DNA of 64,000 nt from Cladorhizidae sp. MBARI D1340-BT2 (Eukaryota; Porifera; Demospongiae; Poecilosclerida; Cladorhizidae), in the NCBI GenBank assembly GCA_028752905.1, contig JAQNBH010000295.1, positions 31,683-95,682 on the forward strand, written 5' to 3'. Below are positions 44,801-54,359 of this stretch, in pieces. The notes below the pieces were generated by a model that worked only from the letters and a program-made list of their open reading frames with translations, searched no databases and was not told where the DNA came from. Position 1 is the stretch's first letter; every line of letters begins with the position of its first letter. Both the position numbers and the translations under genes were made by a program.

Positions 44801-47478
44801 AGTTTTACGTGGATGACTGTGTAACGGGCGCTGCTACGGTTCCAGAAGCTATCACCAAGAGGCAGCAACTCACCGACCTCCTAAGCAAGGGATGCATGAG
44901 CCTCCGTAAATGGAGAAGCAGTTCAGCCGATCTCAGAATGTCCATTTCCGATGAGCTCTGCGAGACAGAGAATGAAATCTCTCTCCTCACCTCGGACCGA
45001 TGTCACAAGACACTCGGGATCCATTGGGACACCACTCACGACCTTATGTATGTCTCTACCCCCACTCTGGGTGAGAATCGGGCAGCCACCAAACGTCAGG
45101 TGTCCTCAGATCTAGCGAGGACCTACGACGTGATGGGCTGGTTCGCCCCGGCCATGGTCATCGCCAAACTACTGCTCCAGGAGATCTGGGTGCGGGGCCT
45201 TGACTGGGACGAACCAGTGCCTGATCTCATCACAGAGAGATGGAGACAATGGACGGACGAACTACCACTCATTACTCAGCACGCCATCCCCAGATGCTAC
45301 TATCAGCCTTACCGAGAGAGACTATCAGTGCAATTACATGGCTTCTCGGACGCATCTGAGAAGGCCTACGGTGGTGTGATCTACGTACGTACCACCTATG
45401 CAGACTCTTCTCCAACAACCATCACCTTGGTCACAGCAAAAACCAAAGTGTCACCAACAACGGCAATCACAATCCCCAAGCTTGAGCTATGTGGTGCTGC
45501 ACTCCTCACTAAACTTATGGAGAGCACCCGCAAGACCCTCGACTTGTTGGTGGAACAGCTTTTCTGTTGGACGGATTCGACCATTGTCCTTGCCTGGCTC
45601 AATCAGGAGCCAGGCAAGTTGAAGGTGTACGTCAGCAACCGAGTGTCGACCATTACCTCCAAGATTCCGTCCAGCAGATGGCGCCATGTCCCCACTGAAG
45701 AAAATCCAGCCGATGCAGCATCCAGAGGGCTTATGCCGCAAGACCTAATCAACCACCATCTATGGTGGAAGGGACCCAGTTGGCTGAGCCAAGATCAAAA
45801 CCAATGGCCTAAGCGTACAAGTGGCGAGACAGTGACCATCTTAGAGGTCAAAAAGGAGTTTGTCGCCCTCACCACACAGCAGACCATCACATCAGATCTA
45901 AGCGGCAGGTATTCTTCCCTCCACAAACTGGTTCGAGTCACAGCTTGGATGAATCGTTTCGTCACCAACGTTGGACTCAAGGAACGTTCTCTGCGCTGTC
46001 TTGAGAGCAAGCTCTCAGTCAGAGAGCTGGATGGCGCAGAGAGAACCCTGGTAAAAGGAGCACAATGTCAGCACTTCGGTACGGAGTTGACGGCTCTGCA
46101 GCAGAAGAAGGAGTTACCCTGTAAGAGCTCCATTAGTAATCTTCACCCAGTCCTTAGCCACGATGGCATCCTCACCGTGGGAGGACGTTTGGAGAAATCT
46201 GAATTACCCGAGCTCGTCAGGCACCCTCTCATTCTCCCCAGGCACGGTAGACTGGCATCACTTATCATCAACCAGATTCACCTCAGCAACCATCACGCGG
46301 GTGTCTCAGTTATCCTGGGACTACTCACTCAACGCTATTACGTGTCTGGAGCTCGGTCCTTGGCGCGCAAGATCACCAACCAATGTATTCCGTGCCGCAA
46401 AGCATATGCCAGGGAGTCCAAACAGCTAATGGGACAACTGCCAGCTGCCCGAATCACCGCCTCCTCAGCCTTTAGTCATGTAGGGGTCGATCTAGCTGGA
46501 CCCATGACTCTCAGGACAGGCAATCCTCGCAAGCCGAGGATAGAGAAGGCCTACATCGGTCTATTCGTCTGCTTATCCACCAAGGCCATTCACCTGGAGG
46601 TCATTTCAGATCTCTCAACGGAAGCCTTCATGGCGACCTTCCAACGCTTTGTGAGCAGGCGCGGACTACCAACCACTGTCTACAGTGACAATGGCACAAA
46701 CTTCGTGGGGGCCAATAGATGTCTACGCGAAGCCTATGACCAGCTATATTCTCAAGAGACCGCCGATCAGCTCCACCGGTATCTCAATGAACAACGAGTG
46801 ACATGGAATCACATCCCCGAACTCGCTCCACATTTCGGAGGACTCTGGGAGAGTAATGTGAAAAGCGCTAAAACTCTCTTACGAGCCATAGCTGGCACTG
46901 CCTCGTTGAACTACGAGCGACTTACCACCTTCTTGTGTCAGGCTGAAGCAGTGATGAACAGTCGACCATTGGTTCCTCTGGACTCACAACCCTCGGACTT
47001 GTCACTCATCCTCACGCCAGGACATTTCCTGGTCGGACGACCACTGACAGCCCTTCCAGACATTACGAATGTTCTAGGCCTTGGGAATCAAAGCAGTAGG
47101 GCCAAATGGAACCATTGCCGCCAATTGACGGATCATTTTTGGAAGCAGTGGACCACACACTACCTCACTAGCCTCAATCGTCTGCACAAATGGCAAAGAC
47201 CCACAAGGAACATCAAAGTCGGTGACGTAGTGATGGTCAAGGACCAGTTCCGGTTTACGAATCTATGGCCCCTCGCTCGCGTTATCGAAATCCATCCCGG
47301 ACAAGATGGACTCGTCAGAGCAGCGACCGTGCGAGGTCCCACCTTCGGCACTCACAAACGACCTGTGGTCAAACTGGTGCTACTTATCTCTGAAGAGGAG
47401 AAGGATGTTCCGCTCACTCTTCCCCCCCGGAGGATGGACGCGCCTCAGGACCCTGGAGCCCAGATGTCCTGTGTCTGA
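41875..47478 (+). CDS. BEL/Pao gag-pol polyprotein, 1,867 aa, intact
   Basis: The start MSALGID is supported by MSTSTID at the same place in the second element. Residues 1-200 are helical gag sequence. A conserved BEL gag region (EITFPTFNGNKQEWPSFWR) lies near 220. Zinc-knuckle-like segments (PCKLCNIERHPMATC; CVNCLGYGHSIDSC; CRECTQRHHSLLH) fall at about 440-515. The retropepsin-like segment has AILDVCSTASYVTSR with Asp at residue 570, so D-V-C-S replaces the usual D-S/T-G-S. RT has FYVDDCV with YVDD at 978-981. RNase H begins FSDASEKAYGG (Asp 1159) and includes IPKLELCGAALL and WTDSTIVLAWL. Integrase has a zinc domain (NQCIPCRKAY), GVDLAGP (Asp 1539), YSDNGTNF (Asp 1605) and GGLWESNVK (Glu 1659). 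The last 14 codons lie inside the 3' LTR. No frameshift or stop is present. Confidence 0.96.
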   Translation: MSALGIDNIDDPAILRSKRGQRKGMITKMERQVASLVATRLDHVNIPLTERLISNINTQFTEFEAYQNQLIYLLECESKPKATVIAAENEELVNVSNRATEMLTQAHNRCDLAKALAAAGKSVRLVERFVYEIATGMDATCATMDVDLKRAEEKLENAEKAISELPNDEAEALVTQLKTARARYQDVRAKREDAKPTPIITTHGITSADLLRSRLPEITFPTFNGNKQEWPSFWRTFNQLLDRDRRMTEEDKVAYLRKSILTTEGAAEFRHLHGMPGDFDKISETLKMIYHNPRSVYKTAIESLIHGKMMDEPDAREWNRTLESVRKEIIGSGQDSAMDILTVLGELRLTGKLAKRWAKISAHQRSVPGIGELSKYLASTADQHDASKEISQRSRANKPSDPVASQKPTKNPQPAYMTQAVTPSLPAVAPTHAASHQQQAGAPCKLCNIERHPMATCPTFLANSPAQRKEVVRRIKLCVNCLGYGHSIDSCRSTRTCRECTQRHHSLLHGAFTPVQMPPPAAAATPPTISPTPAQLTYLANADCDVGILPTAIITIEANGTTVQARAILDVCSTASYVTSRLIQRLGAHTTPQSSSTNTVGNLPGLKCELVASLTIRPRRQHLTPAIYIQAHVSQSVCMVLPTDPIPEAASLPFLQGIDLADPSFHLPGRVDILLGSEATARMSLVGQTEARSSADGRYLAADTIYGWIVQGGTTPQQAAVYLSTRSTHDPSIFWETEEIQNHQTSLTKDEEEAVHHYESTHTRDQDGRYIVSLPKKLPTPILGHSRTQAERRFQQNKRSLERKGKWEPFQAAIQEYGLLGHSEPCPVADLSKPDSDCFYLPMHGVVKDASTTTKLRVVFDASVRSSNGMSLNDILLTGPNQYPLTTEIILKFRRHNVGMTADISKMFREISLAPHDRDLHRYIWKDRDEQPQIWRMKRVTFGVASSPFLATQTLLQLAADNEQQHPEAAAVIRHEFYVDDCVTGAATVPEAITKRQQLTDLLSKGCMSLRKWRSSSADLRMSISDELCETENEISLLTSDRCHKTLGIHWDTTHDLMYVSTPTLGENRAATKRQVSSDLARTYDVMGWFAPAMVIAKLLLQEIWVRGLDWDEPVPDLITERWRQWTDELPLITQHAIPRCYYQPYRERLSVQLHGFSDASEKAYGGVIYVRTTYADSSPTTITLVTAKTKVSPTTAITIPKLELCGAALLTKLMESTRKTLDLLVEQLFCWTDSTIVLAWLNQEPGKLKVYVSNRVSTITSKIPSSRWRHVPTEENPADAASRGLMPQDLINHHLWWKGPSWLSQDQNQWPKRTSGETVTILEVKKEFVALTTQQTITSDLSGRYSSLHKLVRVTAWMNRFVTNVGLKERSLRCLESKLSVRELDGAERTLVKGAQCQHFGTELTALQQKKELPCKSSISNLHPVLSHDGILTVGGRLEKSELPELVRHPLILPRHGRLASLIINQIHLSNHHAGVSVILGLLTQRYYVSGARSLARKITNQCIPCRKAYARESKQLMGQLPAARITASSAFSHVGVDLAGPMTLRTGNPRKPRIEKAYIGLFVCLSTKAIHLEVISDLSTEAFMATFQRFVSRRGLPTTVYSDNGTNFVGANRCLREAYDQLYSQETADQLHRYLNEQRVTWNHIPELAPHFGGLWESNVKSAKTLLRAIAGTASLNYERLTTFLCQAEAVMNSRPLVPLDSQPSDLSLILTPGHFLVGRPLTALPDITNVLGLGNQSSRAKWNHCRQLTDHFWKQWTTHYLTSLNRLHKWQRPTRNIKVGDVVMVKDQFRFTNLWPLARVIEIHPGQDGLVRAATVRGPTFGTHKRPVVKLVLLISEEEKDVPLTLPPRRMDAPQDPGAQMSCV

Positions 47479-48188
47479 TGTCCAAAGACTAAAAGATCTG
47501 GAAAAGAACATAAAGACAACTATATATCCTATGCATGCATGTATCTCTATCCCTATCCTATCCTAACTATTCCCTAACTAGGTGTTGTGCATTTAGTCTC
47601 ACCTTATCTTATCCATCTCACAGTAGTTTGAGCCATATTTACTTGTTATATTCATGATGTACTCATTATGTTATTCGCGACTCTAACCCACAGCACCTTT
47701 CATCTCACCATGTACTATTTAACTGGCTGACTGAACAGTCCAGTCTCTCGATCAATGTTACTTCTTACCTTTTACCTTTAACCAGTTAAAACGAGCCTTG
47801 AAGCCAGTCACTAATTGGGGTATTAAGGAGATCAAAACGAGCCTTGAAGCCAGTCACTGATCTCGGGGTATTTCTTCACAGCTATCAAGATCAAGCATCT
47901 TATCTCCCTCAAGCCGGAGCATCTCCTCTTCTTCCCTATCTGCACAGCAGTGGCCTTCAACCCTGCTGTCATCATCTTCCCCATCTGCAATCAACCACAA
48001 GCGACAGACAGAGATCTCTCTCCTGTCCACAACCCGACTGCTCTAGTACTGAGGACTTACGACCCTCTCTAACAGTACCAGTGCAAGTCCATCTTATCAG
48101 TGCGAGGTGACCCGTTCCTAAGTTAGTAGCAGAGCTAGTCGACTCACTCCTAGCTCTGTGAACGTCGAAGGAGGCACGGGCCCTCACA
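47435..48188 (+). repeat. 3' LTR of BEL copy 1
   Basis: Identical by eye to the 5' LTR over 754 bp (constant offset 6,498). It contains the end of the polyprotein ORF and its stop codon at 47,476-47,478. Confidence 0.95.
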
Positions 48189-48193
48189 AGATT

Positions 48194-49253
48194 ACCTCTT
48201 GATTTACACCTTGTTTACAAGTACATATGCTTGTCATTGAGGGCCTGTCATAATGATCAAAATGCAGTAGCAGTAAAACCTCTCTGGAGCCATATATCCT
48301 CTTGGATATTGATAATAGTGATGAAGCTCCATGGATGTGACATTTGCTGGCAGTGCATACTACAGATGTGTACCATACACCAGAGTTTTAGAGTTGACCT
48401 GATTTGTTCTAAAACATGTACTGTCCTACCACATCCCAGAGAGCACCTATAGTAACTTCAGAGAACATAAATTCATTTATGCTCCTTTAAGGAATGCTGC
48501 CCCCTCAGTGCATTATATCATTGCTTTTTATCCCACCACCGACACCCTTATTCGAATTTCTGAAAGAAACATCGTATTGACACAATATCGAGCATAAACC
48601 ATCATTAAAAATTCTATAACTAGTTCAACAAAGTTTCTTTTTCAGAGTAAAAATAGTCCAGCTTGTTTCATAGACAAAGGGCAGCTGTCTTCTGGATCTC
48701 ACTTGGTCCATCACCACATAGAGATGACAGCTGCATGCTGTGATAAGCCATGAACAGCTGCATGTAGTGACAAGTCATGGACAGCTGCATGCAGTGACTG
48801 AGATATCCATAGGTCTCCACAAAACTACCATTTTGTCCACTTATTATATCAGTAAACAACAAAATAGGCACTTAAAACTGAGCAACTACATAACAGCGAG
48901 GGTACAGAGTACATGCATAATATGAAAACCCTGATTGTTATTTCTTTGTCTACTGTTTCTGCAACTGTGCATAAGAGCTAGAGAATTAGCCTCCCAACCT
49001 CCAGGAGTTCTGGCAGAGCACACCCAGAACAGTGCTGTTTGAGGTCATCATACATATGCAGCGAGATTTGGTGACCATATGATGGAGAAAGATCAAGTGT
49101 GGAGAGACAGGAGGGTGAGCTTCGGGTGAGCAGATGGCCAAGCTTAATAAAATATATCTCAACATCAATACCACTAATATAACATGATCACAGCTTCAGC
49201 CTTTACGATATTACAAATTATGTATTGATATATCACTATGTACAAATACTTAC
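48194..49253. other. Mostly non-coding; short tandem repeat
   Basis: Positions about 48,725-48,801 hold three loose ~27-bp copies with gacagctgcatgcagtgac. The minus strand at about 49,130-48,980 has some coding-like texture but no recognisable motif. If the GIN-like gene is one unit, this is part of its long intron. Confidence 0.5.
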
Positions 49254-49459
49254 CCAACTATAAACATCCTTTGCCATTGTCATCCAATAATAGTCCTGTG
49301 TAAGACGTGCCAAGGTACGCTTCTGACCTTGATGTGCACCATTGATGTCAAGGGCCTCACGCAAAACTTTCTGCTGCTCATCAATTGAGAACAGGACCAA
49401 GCGCTTAAGCTTCTTATTGGGATTGTTTTTTGCTGGTTGTGTGTAGAATATTGTTTCAC
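49254..49459 (-). pseudogene. Integrase N-terminal zinc-domain exon (GIN/Ginger-like)
   Basis: Acceptor ttttgtctatag before 49,459 and donor GTAAGT directly after 49,254. The exon reads GETIFYTQPAKNNPNKKLKR, then FSIDEQQKVLREALDINGAH and QGQKRTLARLTQDYYWMTMA, then KDVYSW. This is the first half of the H-H-C-C zinc module; the C-C half should be in the next exon, which was not found. Strand, splicing style and domain order suit the core exons at 34,641 and below, separated here by two hAT elements and a BEL element. Confidence 0.7.
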
Positions 49460-49780
49460 CTATAGACAAAATAGCCATGACAAGTTGTGTCATGTACATT
49501 ATTGCATAGACATTTATAACAAGACACGTAAATCATTTTTGGTCACTTGAAAGAAATCTGCCAAGTTCTATGAAATCATGTGTGCAACACAAGCATCAGG
49601 AAAGCAATGGTTTATGTAGGCCTAATTTGTTGTGGAGAATATAGACATGTATTGGAGACTTATGAAATCATTGGCATTGATCAATTTATGTCCACATGAC
49701 AATCACAATCTGAACCAGTAAAGCTGTGGAGAAAACACCACAAGCAGGTGGTAATTATTTACATAGCAATGACAATGAAA

Positions 49781-49886
49781 CTGATGCTGCTCTTCCGAAT
49801 ACCACTGTGTCACAGGTATATGCACCATTCTGTAAATAGTACTCAACCTTCCGCAGGAAAACACGTTGGTCTCTCTCTGTTCGCAT
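49781..49886 (-). pseudogene. Possible first coding exon of the GIN-like gene
   Basis: Reads MRTERDQRVFLRKVEYYLQN, then GAYTCDTVVFGRAAS, from an ATG at 49,886. An acceptor-like gaattttcag lies just upstream at 49,893. Its length and charge pattern resemble the region ahead of the zinc module in integrase-type transposases. The donor is weak (tcaGTTTCA). Assignment rests on position and general resemblance. Confidence 0.4.
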
Positions 49887-49983
49887 GACTGACCTGAAAA
49901 TTCAAATATCAACTTATATCTGAGGGGTAGTATGATAGTTTGTTAGATCAACATCATAGGGAAATGGAATTATGTTACATACT

Positions 49984-50150
49984 TATCTGTAGATATCTGT
50001 CTCCCAGCAATGGCTTAGCTACGCGAATAATACTATCTGTAGATATCTGTCTCCCAGCAATGGCTTAGCTACGCGAATAATACTATCTGTAGATATCTGT
50101 CTCCCAGCAATGGCTTCGCTATGCGAATAATACTATCTGTAGATATCGGT
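49984..50150. repeat. 50-bp tandem repeat, about 3.4 copies
   Basis: Units of exactly 50 bp (atctgtagatatctgtctcc, then cagcaatggcttagctacgc and gaataatact). It lies next to an LTR-like end: the minus strand from 50,256 starts TGTCGAGGGGACCACC, close to the start of the LTR at 27,764. A solo LTR with an internal repeat is possible, but its other end was not found. Confidence 0.75.
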
Positions 50151-50536
50151 CTCCTCGGTAGTTTCCTGATTTGCATGGGAGGGAGTAAATAAGCGTCTGC
50201 ACATGCGCAGTGGGTGAAGTGGGCATGACACCGATGTGAAGGTGGTCCCCTCGACAAATATGTATGTTTATTTGATATATATATATTTATTATAATTATA
50301 TATATATATATGTTTATTTGATTATTATATATATATATGTTTATTTGATATATATATATATATATATATGTTTATTTGTTATCTTTATTTGATATATATA
50401 TATGTTTATTTGAATTTTCTGATATTTATATATGTCCATATGATATATATATATATGTGTTTATTTTGTTTATTTGAAATATATATGTTTATCTGATATA
50501 TTATATGTTTATTTGATATATATATATATATACTGT

Positions 50537-50620
50537 ATATAGAAAAGTACTGGGATGGCTAGTCCGACTGCAGTTTCATGCTAATGCAGTAGGACTAGCC
50601 ATCCCAGTACTTTTCTATAT
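50537..50620. other. Near-perfect hairpin, 36-bp arms
   Basis: Arms 50,537-50,572 and 50,585-50,620 are reverse complements with a single mismatch (agtccGactgca against agtccTactgca) around a 12-nt loop, gtttcatgctaa. The outer 29 bp are perfect, with core tactgggatggctagtcc. It is unrelated to the surrounding A+T satellite. It could be a small fold-back element or an RNA hairpin. Confidence 0.85.
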
Positions 50621-50754
50621 TAAATAGCTCTGCCTTAACACAACATTGAGCACTATTTGTAGCCTTCATCAGCAAACTACCTTATAAGTATATATATATA
50701 TATGTTTATGACTTTTTTTAATTTTTATTTAAGAATTTTAATATATATATATAT

Positions 50755-50945
50755 AAACAGAATAACAAACAAACATTAACAAACAACAACAAACAAACAT
50801 TAAAACAAAAAATCTTAATACACTACTTATAAAAAATAATCGTCATTACAACTAAAGCTGGTGCCCAGCACAGCTGCAGTGTTACCTCGCTGCACGGCTA
50901 CTGCAATCCGCTGGGAAAGGAAAAAGGAGGAGCGGGGATCATCCG
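50755..50945. other. Non-satellite island
   Basis: An A/C-rich stretch (aacaaacaaacattaaa) followed by about 90 bp of mixed composition (gctggtgcccagcacagctg, ctgcacggctactgcaatcc, ggaaaaaggaggagcgggg) inside the A+T satellite. It is probably a small inserted element of unknown kind. No ORF or tRNA fold was established. Confidence 0.5.
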
Positions 50946-52258
50946 TATATGTTTATTAGTTTATTTGAAATATATATATATGTTTATTTGTTTATATGTT
51001 TATTAATTAAATAATTATATACGTTTATATGATATATATATGTTTATTTGATATATATATATGATATATATATATTATATGTTTATTAGATATAAAAATA
51101 AAAATAAAAATAAAAATTAAAAAAAATGTTTATTTGATATAATTATATAATTATGTTTATTTGTATGTTTATTTTGTTTATTTATTTGATATATATATGA
51201 TATATATTATGTTTATTTGAAATATATGATATATATTATATATTTGATGTTTATTAGATATGTATATGTTTATTTGAAATAAATGATTATTTTATATATA
51301 TATATTTGATATATTATATTATATATATTTATATGTTTATTTGAAATATATAAGTTTATTGGATATATATGTGTATTTGATGTTTATTTGAAATATATAA
51401 TGTTTATTTGATATATATATATATATATGTATATTTGATTCATTTATTTGATATATGTTTATTTGTGTTTATTTGATATATAATTATATATAATATGTTT
51501 ATTTGATATATATTATAATATAATTATATGTTTATTTGAATATTTATATTATGTTTATTAGTTTATTTTGTTTATTATATTTATTTGATATATGTTTATT
51601 TGATATATATATGTTTATTTGATATATATATGTTTATTTAATATATATATATATATATATGTTTATTTAATATATATATATATTTATTTGATATTGATAT
51701 ATATATATATATATATATTGTTTATTTAATATTTGAGTTTATTTGATATATATGTATTTGATATATATGTTTATTTGATATATATATATTGATTTATATA
51801 CGTTTATTAGATATGTATGTTTATTTGAGATATATATGTTATATATATCTTTATTAGATGTCCATTTGAAATATATATGTTTAATATATATAATTATTAT
51901 GTTTATTTGACATATATATGTTTATTTGTTATATATATATTATATATATGTTTATTAGATATATATGTTTATTTGTTTAATTTAGATATAATATGTTTAT
52001 TTGAAATATATATGTTTATTTGATATATATATATATGTTTATTTGATATATATAATATGTTTATTTGATTATATATGTTTATTTGGTATATATATTTGTA
52101 TGTTTATTTGATATATATATATGTTTATTTGATATATATATATTATTTGATATATATATGTTTATTTGGGCATATATGTTTATTTGATATACTATGTTAT
52201 TTGTGTTTATTTGATATATATATATAGATATATATATTGATTTATTTGATATATTATA

Positions 52259-53720
52259 TATCAACTATATATCAAATCAAATAAACATATATATATATAT
52301 CAAATAAACAATATAATATTAAATAAACATATCTAATAAACATATATATCAAAATATATATCTAATAAACATATATATATCAAATAAATAAACATATAAT
52401 AATATCAAATAAATATATATATATCAAATAAACATATATATATCAAATAATCATATATATATCTGATAAATATCTATATTTCTTATATATATCAAAATAA
52501 ACATAATTATATATCAAATAAACATCAAATAAATATATATATATCAAATGTACATTTAAATATATCAAATAAATAAACATATATATTATATATATATATA
52601 TATCAAATAAACATAATAATTATATCAAATAAATAAACATATATATTATATATATATATATCAAATAAACATAATATATCAAATAAATAAACATATATAT
52701 TATATATATATATATATCAAATAAACATAATATATCAAATAAATAAACATTATATATATCAAATAAATAAACATATATATATCAAATAAATATATATATA
52801 TATATCAAATAAACATATATATATATATATAAATAAACCTATATATATATCAAATAAACATATATAGATCAAATAGACATTATATTATATATATATATAT
52901 CAAATAAACATAATATATCAAATAAACAAATACATATATCAATAAACAATAAACATATATATATATATCAAATAAATAGATATAAAATATATCAAATAAA
53001 CTTATAATATATATGAAATAAACATATATATATATAATAAACATAATAAACATTATATATACCAAATAAACAATATAAATAAACCTATATCAAATAAGCA
53101 TATATATATATATACAGTATATATCAAAAAAACATATATATATATATATATCAAATAAACATATGTATATCAAATAAACATAATATATCAAATAAATATA
53201 TGTATATATATCAAATAAACATGTATATCAAATAAACATATGTATATATATCAAATAAACATATGTATATCAAATAAACATATATATATCAAATAAACAT
53301 ATGTATATATATCAAATAAACATTGTAGCTATATCAAATAAACATATATATATCAAATAAACATATGTATATATATCAAATAAACATATTATGTATATCA
53401 AATAAACATATATATATCAAATAAACATGTGTATATATATGAAATAAACATATGTATATATATCAAATAAACATATGTATATCAAATAAACATATATATC
53501 AAATAAACATATGTATATATATCAAATAAACATATGTATATCAAATAAACATATATATATCAAATAAACATATATATATCAAATAAACATAATGTATATA
53601 TATTCAAATAAACATATGTATATCAAATAAACATATATATATCAAATAAACATATATATATATCAAATAAACATATGTATATATATCAAATAAACATAAT
53701 TATGTATATCAAATAAACAT
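52259..53720 (-). repeat. A+T satellite, right arm (inverted orientation)
   Basis: The same units as the left arm, but reverse-complemented (atatatcaaataaacat). The switch occurs near 52,258 in ttgatatattatatatcaac. Units in the last 500 bp are more uniform and carry atgtatatatatcaaataaa. About 100 bp of ordinary sequence separates the arm from the BEL LTR at 53,824. Confidence 0.92.
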
Positions 53721-53823
53721 GAGACTATGGAATAGTATGACATCAGTGTTACTTATTCAACCATTAAAAAAAATTTAAAAAATTATTTTCTGTAACCACT
53801 TCATAACTAACTTTGACACAGAT

Positions 53824-54359
53824 TGTTCTGGCCTGTTCCCTTCGTGAATGCTGAACAGGCGGTCAGAGCATGAGCTGTGGTGAACCGACTAACAACTGTT
53901 TTGATGAGGGTTGTAAGGCCTCCAATTGTTAGGGCTCGGAATGTGGAGTAGCTCTGCGGTGCTGAGATGCAAAAAGGAGTGTGAGTGTTTCTCTCCCCAA
54001 GTCAGTGGCTGGCTACTAGGCTCGCTTTGACTGGTCTTACTTAATACCCCAAACAGTGACTGGTTTCGAGACTCGTTTTGAGTGGTTGTAAATAAGTAAT
54101 AGCATAAGTTTAAGATTCGGATACATACAGAATTGTGATGTGCAGCTGCTGAGCTTATATACTGCAGCAGTCCCGCAAGGTAGCTGTGGGTATAGGATAT
54201 GAATATGATTACATGTGAATGGTAGGAATAGGTGTCTATAGGTGACGAGGAAAGTTCACACATGCATGGCTGGGTAAGTTTTAGCTAATACAATGTTCAG
54301 AATGCATAATAAGAATAAGTTTCATGTTCTCAGCTCTTGTGGACCCTCAGGCGCGTCCA
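53824..54359 (-). repeat. 3' LTR of BEL copy 2
   Basis: In element orientation TGGACGCGCCTGAGG...GGCCAGAACA. It shares its first ten bases and an internal AAACGAGTCTCGAAACCAGT block with the LTR of BEL copy 1. It contains the polyprotein stop at 54,322-54,324. Confidence 0.93.

Larger units (their letters stand above)
40937..48188 (+). mobile_element. Intact BEL/Pao LTR retrotransposon (copy 1)
   Basis: 7,252 bp. The 754-bp LTRs (40,937-41,690 and 47,435-48,188) show no difference by eye, and the element is flanked by AGATT on both sides (40,932-40,936 and 48,189-48,193). A primer binding site matching the 3' end of tRNA-Tyr lies 2 nt after the 5' LTR. One uninterrupted 1,867-codon ORF encodes gag, protease, RT, RNase H and integrase. 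Identical LTRs and an open ORF indicate a recent insertion that may still be competent, although one protease motif is unusual. Confidence 0.95.
50257..52258 (+). repeat. A+T satellite, left arm (TGTTTATTTGATATATA units)
   Basis: Irregular units of gtttatttgatatatatat, with (TA)n tracts of varying length. All are in one orientation apart from the islands at about 50,537-50,660 and 50,755-50,940. Confidence 0.92.
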
